Of a stretch of DNA of 7,828 nt, positions 1 through 6,153 are shown piece by piece. Numbering within the stretch: the first letter of the stretch is position 1; each line of letters starts with the position of its first letter. The notes below the pieces were generated by a model that saw nothing but the letters and a program-made list of their open reading frames with translations, made no database searches and had not been told where the DNA came from. The DNA comes from an uncultured Clostridia bacterium. Its GTDB lineage: Bacteria > Bacillota > Clostridia > Lachnospirales > CAMVHY01. A program made the translations under genes and the position numbers. Location: NCBI GenBank assembly GCA_947167415.1, contig CAMVHY010000058.1, forward strand, positions 1 through 7,828, in the 5' to 3' direction.

Positions 1-65
1 TCCATAAGCAAAATATAAATTTTTTATTTTTATCATTTTGTTCACCCAAGAAAAAAATATTTTTT

Positions 66-97
66 TTGCACTATAAAATCAAGTTTTTTGATAGAAT
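66..97 (+). promoter_or_regulatory. Candidate promoter of the GH13 gene
   Basis: An extended -10 element (TG at 89-90, one base, then TAGAAT at 92-97) lies about 30 bases before the preferred ATG at 129. It predicts a transcript start near 104 and a leader of about 25 bases that contains the ribosome binding site. The only -35-like hexamer is TTGCAC at 66-71, with an overlong 20-base spacer, so recognition would rest on the extended -10. In such AT-rich DNA, chance matches are common. An alternative -10 is TATAAA at 72-77, which has no good -35. Confidence 0.4.
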
Positions 98-115
98 AGC
101 GTTCAAAAAATATTT

Positions 116-120
116 AGGGG
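116..120 (+). promoter_or_regulatory. Ribosome binding site that decides the GH13 start
   Basis: AGGGG ends 8 bases before the in-frame ATG at 129. No Shine-Dalgarno-like sequence precedes the in-frame TTG at 66, which would be the longest-frame start; only A and T runs lie there. This supports ATG 129. Confidence 0.7.
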
Positions 121-128
121 ATGAAAGA

Positions 129-2228
129 ATGCCTGACGATGAAAATAAAAATTATGCGACAAAATTATTTGATTACGTGATGAATTATGAAGATGTTTTA
201 AATTTTGAAGCAGTTTTTAGTGATGAAACAGAAAATTTCGTTTCGCCAGTAAATATAGAAAAAAATCAGCCGTTTAAAATTAAAATCAGGACGGCAAAAA
301 ATAATGTGGATGAAATTTATTTATGTTCTGGAAGCGAAAGATTTTTGATGCGAAAAATTGGGGATGATGATTTTTTTGATTATTATTTAGCGGAAATTGA
401 GGGGCAAGAAAATAAATTTGAGTATTATTTTGAGCTAAGCAAAAATAAAAAGATTTATTTTTATAACAAAAGAGGTTTATATGATTTTTTAAATCCGGAA
501 TATAATTTTAATATTATTCCTGGATTTATTGCACCGGATTGGCTTAAAGGTTCGGTTATGTATCAAATTTATGTCGATAGATTTTATAATGGTGATGAAA
601 AAAATGATGTGCTTGATAACGAATATATTTATTTAGGAAAACCAGCGAAAAAAATAAAAGATTGGAATGCTGACGTTTTAAAAGATGACGTGTGTAATTT
701 TTATGGCGGAGATTTACAAGGCGTAATAGATAAATTGGATTATATAGAAAGTTTGGGCACAGAAATTATTTATTTAAATCCGATTTTTGTTTCTCCTAGC
801 AATCATAAATATGATATTCAGGATTATGATTATGTTGATCCGCATTACGGAAAAATTGTTGAAGATAATGGAGAAGTTCTTGATTTAAATAAGTTTCATA
901 ATAAATTCGCGACGAAATATATTTCACGGACAACGGATAAAAAAAATCTTGAGGCTTCGAATGAGTTATTTATAAATCTTGTAAAATTAGCGCATGAACG
1001 TGGAATAAAAATAATTTTGGATGGCGTCTTTAATCATTGTGGCGCATTCAATAAATGGCTCGATAAAGAAGGATTTTATTACAAAAATAATTATCCGGCA
1101 GGAGCTTACCGTGACGAAAAAAGCATTTATCACAATTATTTTAGATGGTATGACAAAAACTGGCCGAATAATGATTGTTATGATAGTTGGTGGGGATTTG
1201 ATAATCATCCGAAATTAAATTATGAGAACTCGCCGGAGCTTTTTAAATATATTTTAGAAATTGGAGCAAAATGGGTTAGTGCGCCATTTAATGCTGATGG
1301 TTGGAGAGTTGATGTTGCGGCAGATATTGGAATGAGTCAAGAGTTTAATCATGAATTTTGGCGTCAATTCCGTAAAGCGATAAAAAAAGTAAATCCTGAG
1401 GCAATTATTATTGCTGAGCATTACGGCAGTCCAAAAAGTTGGCTTGTTGGTGATCAATGGGATTCTGTTATGAATTATGATGCGTTTATGGAGCCGATAA
1501 CTTGGTTTTTAACGGGAATGGAAAAACACAGCGAGGGTTTTAAACACGAAAAATTATGTAATGCGATGGATTTTGAAAATTCGATGAGGTATTTTATGTC
1601 GCAATTTAGTTTTCAATCGCTTTATTCGGCAATGAATGAATTATCGAATCATGATCATTCAAGATTTTTGACACGAACAAATAAAACTGTTGGGCGGCTT
1701 GGACAAAAAAATTCGCGTGAGGCTGAAGAAAATGTTGATAAAAATGTAATGATGGAAGCCGTCGTTTTTCAAATGACTTGGCCGGGATGTCCTACGATTT
1801 ATTATGGCGATGAAGTTGGATTGGCGGGATGGTCTGATCCGGATAATCGTCGGCCTTTCCCTTGGGATAATCAGGATAAAAATTTGCTTGAGCTGCATAA
1901 ATTTTTGGCGCATGTGCATAAAAAAAGTCGAGCATTAAAACTTGGTTCGCTAGAATATTTATATTTGAATCATGGAATAATTTCGTTCGGCAGATGGCTT
2001 GATAAAGAAAAATTTGTGGTTGTGCTAAATAATAATGATTGTGAAAAAGAAATTTTTGTGCCGGTTTGGAAAATTGGTTTGGATGAAAAAGAAAAGTTTA
2101 AAAAAGTAATTTTAACAGGCGAAAATAAATTTGATGTGAATGAAAATGTTTTTGATGTTAAGAATGGTTTTGTAGAGTTAATTTTAAATGGAAAAAGTTC
2201 GATTGTATTAAAAAATATTTTTGAATGA
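129..2228 (+). CDS. GH13 alpha-glycosidase (neopullulanase / cyclomaltodextrinase type)
   Basis: An intracellular-type alpha-amylase-family enzyme expected to hydrolyse alpha-1,4 (possibly also alpha-1,6) bonds in maltodextrins, pullulan or cyclodextrins. From ATG 129 it has 699 residues. The first ~130 resemble the CBM34-like beta domain of neopullulanases (KIKIRTAKNNVDEIYL). The TIM barrel begins at YQIYVDRF (145-152). Conserved regions: I, DGVFNH at 298-303; II, GWRVD with nucleophile D395; III, IIAEH with acid/base E430; IV, SNHDH with transition-state D509. HPKLN at 360-364 matches the MPKLN signature of the neopullulanase subgroup. GCPTIYYGDE and GWSDPDNRRPFPW close the barrel, and a C-terminal beta domain of about 80 residues follows. 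No signal peptide is visible, suggesting it acts on imported oligosaccharides. The frame is open upstream to the window edge, but the ATG has a ribosome binding site and the upstream translation looks like noise. Exact substrate cannot be told. It is transcribed alone and ends in a terminator. Confidence 0.93.
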   Translation: MPDDENKNYATKLFDYVMNYEDVLNFEAVFSDETENFVSPVNIEKNQPFKIKIRTAKNNVDEIYLCSGSERFLMRKIGDDDFFDYYLAEIEGQENKFEYYFELSKNKKIYFYNKRGLYDFLNPEYNFNIIPGFIAPDWLKGSVMYQIYVDRFYNGDEKNDVLDNEYIYLGKPAKKIKDWNADVLKDDVCNFYGGDLQGVIDKLDYIESLGTEIIYLNPIFVSPSNHKYDIQDYDYVDPHYGKIVEDNGEVLDLNKFHNKFATKYISRTTDKKNLEASNELFINLVKLAHERGIKIILDGVFNHCGAFNKWLDKEGFYYKNNYPAGAYRDEKSIYHNYFRWYDKNWPNNDCYDSWWGFDNHPKLNYENSPELFKYILEIGAKWVSAPFNADGWRVDVAADIGMSQEFNHEFWRQFRKAIKKVNPEAIIIAEHYGSPKSWLVGDQWDSVMNYDAFMEPITWFLTGMEKHSEGFKHEKLCNAMDFENSMRYFMSQFSFQSLYSAMNELSNHDHSRFLTRTNKTVGRLGQKNSREAEENVDKNVMMEAVVFQMTWPGCPTIYYGDEVGLAGWSDPDNRRPFPWDNQDKNLLELHKFLAHVHKKSRALKLGSLEYLYLNHGIISFGRWLDKEKFVVVLNNNDCEKEIFVPVWKIGLDEKEKFKKVILTGENKFDVNENVFDVKNGFVELILNGKSSIVLKNIFE

Positions 2229-2235
2229 AAAAAAT

Positions 2236-2263
2236 AGAGCGCGAATTATAATCGCGTTTTTTT
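2236..2263 (+). terminator. Rho-independent terminator of the GH13 gene
   Basis: Stem CGCGA (2240-2244) pairs with TCGCG (2252-2256) across a 7-base loop. Seven T follow at 2257-2263, and an A-rich stretch precedes the stem. It starts about 10 bases after the GH13 stop codon. The hairpin is also the 5' part of a direct repeat found again at 4171. Confidence 0.85.
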
Positions 2264-2316
2264 GTGCCAAAATAAAATTTAAATTCGTTTGCTTATATAT
2301 TTTTGAGCTGAAACTA
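2240..2316 (+). repeat. Direct repeat copy A (terminator plus conserved tail)
   Basis: This 77-bp unit matches 4171-4248. The hairpin differs mainly in its loop (4 of 17 positions), with arms conserved. The T-run differs by one base. The 53 bases after the T-run (2264-2316) match at 49 positions. The tail, starting GTGCCAAAATAAAATTT, lies beyond the termination point and has no obvious product. Copies A and B flank the unknown 551-residue gene. It could be an intergenic repeat family or a duplication made when that gene arrived. Confidence 0.85.
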
Positions 2317-2415
2317 AAATCATTGGAAAAACTCATATTATCTCGTCTGAATAAAAAGACTTACATAGAAATTTTAGCTACATTAAATATGATTTTTTGT
2401 GGTAAAAAGATATTT

Positions 2416-2445
2416 TTGAAGATAATAAATAAATTATGTTATAAT
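2416..2445 (+). promoter_or_regulatory. Strong sigma-A-type promoter of the 551-residue gene
   Basis: A -35 box TTGAAG (2416-2421), an 18-base spacer and a perfect TATAAT (2440-2445) carrying an extended -10 TG at 2437-2438. Transcription would start near 2452, giving a leader of about 26-32 bases. The gene therefore has its own promoter downstream of the GH13 terminator. I see no operator palindrome around it. Confidence 0.72.
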
Positions 2446-2477
2446 GTATATGGTTTTAAAATTTAAAAAGATGGTGT

Positions 2478-4133
2478 ATGTATATGTTAGATTTGTCTGA
2501 TTTGCCATCGACACTTAAGGAAAGGTGGCAAAAAGAGGAACAAGAAAAAATACAGAAAAATATAGAGAAACTGAAAAAGATAAAAAAGGATAAAATTTAT
2601 AATCTGCTAAAAAATTTGTGTGTGGATTTTTATAACAGCGATTATAATGACGCTAGGGGTGCAAGTGATTATTTAGAAATGCAAAAAGAGGTTAAAAAGG
2701 CGAAGCAATTTAGTGCTCCAGAATTTTGTTGGTACGGGCGTCCTAATAGATTTGACAATTTTGCTTTTTTTGAAATAGTTGATCCGACCAAATTTAAATC
2801 AGATGTTGAAAACAATCGTTATGCGGTTTCCAATTATTTAGAAAGATTTTCCTATCATTTTATTTCATTGTTTAAAAATTCCAGTTTCATTAATTTTTTG
2901 TTTGACGATGAAAATATAAACAGATTGAAACAAATTCTTGAGTGTGGTTTTTTTACTGAAAATCTTACTGATATATGGGATATACTTATTGCACAATGTA
3001 ACGACAAGAAAATGGAAAAAATAAAAAATAATATATTAAACTATTTAACAAACTCATCTGTTATATCGGTGTGTTTTTTGGAAGAAGTGCTATTTAACAA
3101 TGATTTTTACAAAGTATTTAACAATACTAGTAAAATTAAAGAAACAATAAAACAAGCTATTAACAAGGTTGATTCGCGTTCTTTGAAAAATTTAAGCGAT
3201 TTAGTGGAAAGGCTATATTGGCACCGTGGTAGAGAAGTCGAGAGTTGCTTCTATATTGAAAATTCAAATGATGTGGAAACATTATTGATAGATAAAATCG
3301 CAGAGAGTTTTGGTGGAACTAAAATAAGTTTACAGGAATACGCCAACTCTACACCTTCTGTTTGTTCCGTGACAAAAACATATGTTTATGTTCACAAATT
3401 TGTTGTTGATTATTTAAAAAATAACCAAGATAAAAATGACGAAAGATGTCAAATGTTAATCAATGGATTAAAAAAATGGGTTACGTCCGAGAAGTTTATT
3501 TGTATTGGTACAATAATAAGTCTTGCTAAAGAATCAAATGATAATAGTGTAAAACAAATAGATTTAAAAGAATTATTTTGGTGTGATGATGATTTAAAAA
3601 AAAGTTTTATTGATTCTTGTATTAAAGTTATAAAAGAGTACATGGAGTTACCAATGTCTGGGGATATTTCTATTGATGAACTTAATAATTACATGTACAT
3701 AAAAAAATATAAAAAAGATATAGAATCTTTTTTAGGCCATCCTGACTTGGATATAGAGAGTTATTTCAAGTATGCGGATTACAAAAGTCACTTGAAGAAT
3801 ATTGCATTACTAATTTTTTGGTTATTTATTGTAATTATTTGTATTACTGCAATAGCAGCTTGCTGTGCGTTGATTCCGACTTTTGGAGTAAAATGTTCCC
3901 TTTTTCTTTTGATATTTTTGCCTATCTGTGTAATTAGTTATTTTGTAGTGGAAACGTGTATAAAAATACACAATAACCGGATTTATAACGCAATTTTATG
4001 TATTTGTAAATCCAAAGACGAAAACGATGCAAAACGACAACTTAATTGGGATATGCTTCATACAAATAAAGTACAATGTTATTTTAATAAATGCTATCCT
4101 ATTCAAGTTAATGAACAAATACGCAACGATTAA
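2478..4133 (+). CDS. Unknown protein, helical with C-terminal membrane hairpin
   Basis: I do not recognise this family. The 551-residue protein starts with a highly charged, probably coiled-coil helix (about 13-45), followed by a long, mostly helical-looking soluble region with no motif I can name; WYGRPNRFDNF at 85-95 is its most distinctive stretch. Two hydrophobic segments (about 442-466 and 473-491), joined by a short loop with PTFGVK, form a likely membrane hairpin. A polar tail of about 55 residues follows. Both large parts would then lie on the same side, presumably the cytoplasm, as there is no signal peptide. It has 21 cysteines, against 7 in the larger GH13 protein. ATG 2478 and ATG 2484 are both possible; a weak GGTG at 2473-2476 is better spaced for 2484 (549 residues). 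It has its own promoter and terminator and sits between direct repeats, suggesting accessory cargo. No enzymatic motif (Walker, HEXXH, HNH, protease triad) is evident. That it is a real gene is likely; its function is unknown. Confidence 0.82.
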   Translation: MYMLDLSDLPSTLKERWQKEEQEKIQKNIEKLKKIKKDKIYNLLKNLCVDFYNSDYNDARGASDYLEMQKEVKKAKQFSAPEFCWYGRPNRFDNFAFFEIVDPTKFKSDVENNRYAVSNYLERFSYHFISLFKNSSFINFLFDDENINRLKQILECGFFTENLTDIWDILIAQCNDKKMEKIKNNILNYLTNSSVISVCFLEEVLFNNDFYKVFNNTSKIKETIKQAINKVDSRSLKNLSDLVERLYWHRGREVESCFYIENSNDVETLLIDKIAESFGGTKISLQEYANSTPSVCSVTKTYVYVHKFVVDYLKNNQDKNDERCQMLINGLKKWVTSEKFICIGTIISLAKESNDNSVKQIDLKELFWCDDDLKKSFIDSCIKVIKEYMELPMSGDISIDELNNYMYIKKYKKDIESFLGHPDLDIESYFKYADYKSHLKNIALLIFWLFIVIICITAIAACCALIPTFGVKCSLFLLIFLPICVISYFVVETCIKIHNNRIYNAILCICKSKDENDAKRQLNWDMLHTNKVQCYFNKCYPIQVNEQIRND

Positions 4134-4165
4134 TTTTTAATTACCAAATATATTTTTAGGAAATA

Positions 4166-4195
4166 AAATCCGCGATTTTAATTCGCGTTTTTTTT
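4166..4195 (+). terminator. Rho-independent terminator of the 551-residue gene
   Basis: CGCGA (4171-4175) pairs with TCGCG (4183-4187), followed by eight T (4188-4195) and preceded by an A-rich run. It lies 37 bases after the stop codon. The arms are identical to the GH13 terminator while the loop differs, so the pairing is retained. Confidence 0.85.
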
Positions 4196-4248
4196 GTGCC
4201 AAAATAAAATTTGAATTCGTTTGATTATGTATTTTTGAGTTGAAACTA
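4171..4248 (+). repeat. Direct repeat copy B (terminator plus conserved tail)
   Basis: Second copy of the unit at 2240-2316, in the same orientation, offset by about 1931 bp. The tail 4196-4248 matches copy A at 49 of 53 positions. Similarity stops at 4248, which is exactly the TA target dinucleotide (4247-4248) at the left end of the insertion sequence. I could not recognise a continuation of copy A beyond the other end of the IS at 5089. Confidence 0.85.
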
Positions 4249-4261
4249 GATGCTGTCTACA
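4249..4261 (+). repeat. Terminal inverted repeat, left end of the IS
   Basis: GATGCTGTCTACA, directly after the TA at 4247-4248. It pairs with the right end at 5076-5088 with 11 of 13 matches. It is the end distal to the transposase start. Confidence 0.8.
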
Positions 4262-4271
4262 TGAAAAAAAT

Positions 4272-4997
4272 TTAAAAGAATGACAAATACATAAAGATAC
4301 AACGAAAACATCAAGTGTTTTAGCGTATCTGATGGCAACACCGCGCCAACGTTTAAAAGCAAGGAAAGTATTCTCGATAATATGTCTAAAGCGATAAAGT
4401 TTACGGTTATAATCACGTTGTTCAAGTCTGTTGCGTTTTGGAGGAATAACTGCTTTTATGTTTCATCTTGCAAGATAAGACAAGATTTCGTTGGTATCAT
4501 AAGCACGATCTGCAAAGACTCATTTTGCATCAAGATTTTTGAGCAAGTTAATAGCTTCTTTACAATCGGCACGCGTTCCCTCTGTAACGATAAATTTTAC
4601 AGCCAAACCGCGATCATTAACGGCTAAGTGTATTTTCGAATTGAGCCCCCTTTTGTTTTTGATATAACCTGATTTCCGCCGCGAGCCCTAGCTGTATTTT
4701 TACATAACTCAAGTCTATCATTAGCCATTTAAAGTTTTTATCACCTTTTAATATCTCAAATAGTTTTTTCCACATACCTTTTCGTTGCCATCTAATAAAT
4801 CTTTGATGAACTGTGCCCCACTTGCCATAATCCGGCGGTAAATCTCTCGACAAAGATCCTGTTTTAAGTATAAAAACAACTGCATTGATAAATTTCCGGT
4901 TATCTTTGACTGTACCTCCATATTACCTGTCAGGTGTGGTTTTATTAGCTTCCATTTTGCATCGCTTATGTCAAATCTACGATACGTCTTTTTCCAT
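4272..4997 (-). pseudogene. Broken IS5-family (DDE) transposase
   Basis: Reading the minus strand from ATG 4997 gives IS5-type transposase pieces in successive frames. They are TYRRFDISDAKWKLIKPHL; then GGTVKDNRKF through SRDLPPDYGKWGTVHQRF to WLMIDLSYVKI; then ARARGGNQVISKTKGG; then LNSKIHLAVNDRGLAVKFIV to the end. Lesions are a frame change right after the start codon, one near 4920, a gap with frame change near 4692, and one at the G-run 4646-4650 (plus-strand C's). In-frame TGA codons lie at 4520-4522, where DAKWVFADRAYD would need Trp, and at 4463-4465. The DDE codons survive: D at 4713-4715, D at 4508-4510, E at 4373-4375. The intact length would be about 240-260 residues. IS427-group elements often use one programmed frameshift, but the number of breaks here exceeds that. 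The exact C-terminus is uncertain. A TATAAT (minus strand, 5036-5031) could be its -10 box. Confidence 0.88.
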
Positions 4998-5007
4998 TTT
5001 TATTTTG

Positions 5008-5012
5008 CTCCT
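5008..5012 (-). promoter_or_regulatory. Ribosome binding site of the broken transposase
   Basis: AGGAG on the minus strand, 10 bases before ATG 4997-4995. It marks the original transposase start even though that frame now stops after six codons. Confidence 0.65.
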
Positions 5013-5075
5013 TTTTTTTTAATCATCTCTATTATACTTTATTTTATAGTTTATTTCTCTTTTTTATTTTTTTTG

Positions 5076-5088
5076 TGTAGACACTATC
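5076..5088 (-). repeat. Terminal inverted repeat, right end of the IS
   Basis: On the minus strand this reads GATAGTGTCTACA, the partner of the left end at 4249-4261. TA follows at 5089-5090. It is the end upstream of the transposase gene. Confidence 0.8.
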
Positions 5089-5200
5089 TATAAAAGTTTT
5101 TACTCGTTATAATAAAATTGGTTTTATTTTTATTTCTTTTTTTTCTAATATACCGATTGCTTTTATCTTTGATTTGCTTTTTATGTGAACGCTGTCTAAC
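5089..5200. other. AT-rich spacer between IS and reductase terminator
   Basis: No gene is visible. The stretch holds an AT-only hairpin (AATAAAA 5111-5117, TTGG loop, TTTTATT 5122-5128) followed by a T-rich run, too weak to call a terminator. At its right end is an IS-end-like sequence. The rest of the 4134-5286 gap is accounted for by the terminator/repeat, the IS and the reductase terminator. Confidence 0.6.
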
Positions 5201-5215
5201 AAATAAAAAAAATTT
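5189..5215 (+). repeat. Possible orphan IS end
   Basis: GCTGTCTA at 5191-5198, followed by ACA and a run of A into TTT, resembles the left end of the IS at 4252-4272 in the same orientation. No matching opposite end lies nearby. It may be the remnant of a second copy of the element, or chance similarity in AT-rich DNA. It overlaps the terminator T-tract of the reductase gene. Confidence 0.35.
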
Positions 5216-5260
5216 GGCTGCGAGATAAATAATACCTACCACAACCAAATTTTATTTTTT
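5201..5260 (-). terminator. Terminator of the peptidase-reductase operon
   Basis: On the minus strand, a 12-bp stem (AAAATTTGGTTG from 5253-5242 with CAGCCAAATTTT from 5220-5209, one G-U pair) closes a 21-base loop and runs into a T-rich tract (5212-5201, eight T, then A, then three T). It lies about 30 bases beyond the reductase stop codon. The mispair on the plus strand (C-A) becomes a wobble pair on the minus strand, favouring minus-strand function. Confidence 0.8.
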
Positions 5261-5286
5261 AATTAACTAATTTCATTTTATAAAAT

Positions 5287-6123
5287 TTATACACTCGTTA
5301 GCCACTCAACCATTTGCGAATCATAATGCGAGAAAAAAGCACTTTCCCTTTCATCCATATTTTTAATTATATCTAAATCATCTTTCCCAAGCTCAAAATC
5401 AAAAATATCAAAATTTTCTTGCATTCTATCTTTATGCACAGACTTTGGAATCACAACTATATCATTCTCAAATAAAAATCTCAAGGCAACCTGTCCAACC
5501 GTTTTATTATATTTTCCACCTATATCCATTAAAATTTTATTATCAAAAAAATTTTTTCTGCCCTCAGCAAATGGTCCCCACGATTCATGAACTATATTAT
5601 ATTTATTCATAATTTCATGAGCTTCTCTTTGCTGATTAAAAACATGAGTTTCTATTTGATTTACCATTGGTTTTATATCAACAAATTTACATATATCAAT
5701 TAATCTATCTGGATAAAAATTAGAAACCCCAATCGCTCTTAATTTATTTTCTTTATATGCTTCTTCCATAGCTCTATAAGTTCCGTAATAATCTCCAAAC
5801 GGTTGATGAACCAATAATAAATCTATATAATCCAAATTTAATCTTCTCAGAGATTCATCAATAGACCTTTTTGCTTTTTCATACCCTTCATTCGAAATCC
5901 AAATCTTGCTCGTAATAAAAATATCTTCTCTTTTAATTCCACTTTTTTTTACAGCTAAACCAACTTCTTCCTCGTTATAATATGCCTGTGCCGTGTCAAT
6001 TAATCTATAACCAATTTCTAACGCATCTAACACACATCTTTCGCATTTATTTTTTTCAATTTGATAAACTCCAAAGCCAATTCTTGGCATTTTTACTCCA
6101 TTACTTAACTCAATAAAATTCAT
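5287..6123 (-). CDS. Aldo/keto reductase (NADPH-dependent)
   Basis: A complete 278-residue cytoplasmic oxidoreductase of the aldo/keto reductase superfamily, similar in type to bacterial 2,5-diketo-gluconate / methylglyoxal reductases; it reduces carbonyl compounds to alcohols. The catalytic tetrad is visible: D43 (in RLIDTAQAY), Y48, K73 (in ITSKIW) and H106 (in LLVHQP). Family signatures include GVKMPRIGFGVYQI at the start, AIGVSNF (130-136), NQIETH (155-160) and the cofactor-phosphate loop IPKSVHKDRMQEN (225-237), which suggests NADPH. Length is normal and the tetrad complete. ATG 6123 is preceded by AAGGAG at 6140-6135. It follows the M13 peptidase with 30 bp between them, so the two are probably cotranscribed, and a terminator follows. 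The physiological substrate cannot be told from sequence. Confidence 0.95.
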   Translation of the reverse strand: MNFIELSNGVKMPRIGFGVYQIEKNKCERCVLDALEIGYRLIDTAQAYYNEEEVGLAVKKSGIKREDIFITSKIWISNEGYEKAKRSIDESLRRLNLDYIDLLLVHQPFGDYYGTYRAMEEAYKENKLRAIGVSNFYPDRLIDICKFVDIKPMVNQIETHVFNQQREAHEIMNKYNIVHESWGPFAEGRKNFFDNKILMDIGGKYNKTVGQVALRFLFENDIVVIPKSVHKDRMQENFDIFDFELGKDDLDIIKNMDERESAFFSHYDSQMVEWLTSV

Positions 6124-6134
6124 TTAAAAATCAG

Positions 6135-6140
6135 CTCCTT
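6135..6140 (-). promoter_or_regulatory. Ribosome binding site of the aldo/keto reductase
   Basis: AAGGAG on the minus strand, 11 bases before ATG 6123, located in the 30-bp gap after the peptidase stop codon. It fixes the reductase start and supports separate translation from a shared transcript. Confidence 0.75.
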
Positions 6141-6153
6141 AATATTATTTCTA

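Larger units (their letters stand above)
4249..5088 (-). mobile_element. Decayed IS5-family insertion sequence (IS427-group-like)
   Basis: An 840-bp element bounded by imperfect inverted ends: GATGCTGTCTACA at 4249-4261 and, on the minus strand, GATAGTGTCTACA at 5088-5076 (11 of 13 matching), both continuing into an A-run. The dinucleotide TA flanks each side (4247-4248 and 5089-5090), the target duplication expected of IS427-group members. Length and transposase motifs fit the family. The transposase is disrupted many times, so the element can move only if a helper copy acts on its still recognisable ends. Family assignment comes from motif recognition, not a database match. Confidence 0.85.

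Noticed and set aside
51..67. A-run/T-run palindrome near the left edge
   Set aside because: An A/T-only palindrome in very AT-rich DNA with no GC stem is not a credible terminator or operator.
2221..2466. 81-codon plus-strand frame between the GH13 gene and the unknown gene
   Set aside because: It overlaps the GH13 stop, reads through the terminator hairpin and the promoter, has no ribosome binding site, and the matching repeat copy B carries a stop in the same frame.
2240..4248. The two repeats as attL/attR of an integrase-driven island
   Set aside because: No integrase or recombinase lies between them, and the repeated unit contains a functional terminator rather than a tRNA end or a crossover-like core. 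Recombinational duplication remains possible, but site-specific integration is unsupported.
4463..4522. TGA where Trp is expected in the transposase, hinting at a recoded genome
   Set aside because: The GH13 gene ends in TGA just before a terminator, all intact genes use TGG for Trp, and the transposase also has several frame changes. Decay explains the TGA codons.
4382..4627. 81-codon plus-strand frame inside the IS
   Set aside because: It is antisense to the transposase pseudogene, whose minus-strand frames carry the recognisable IS5 motifs.
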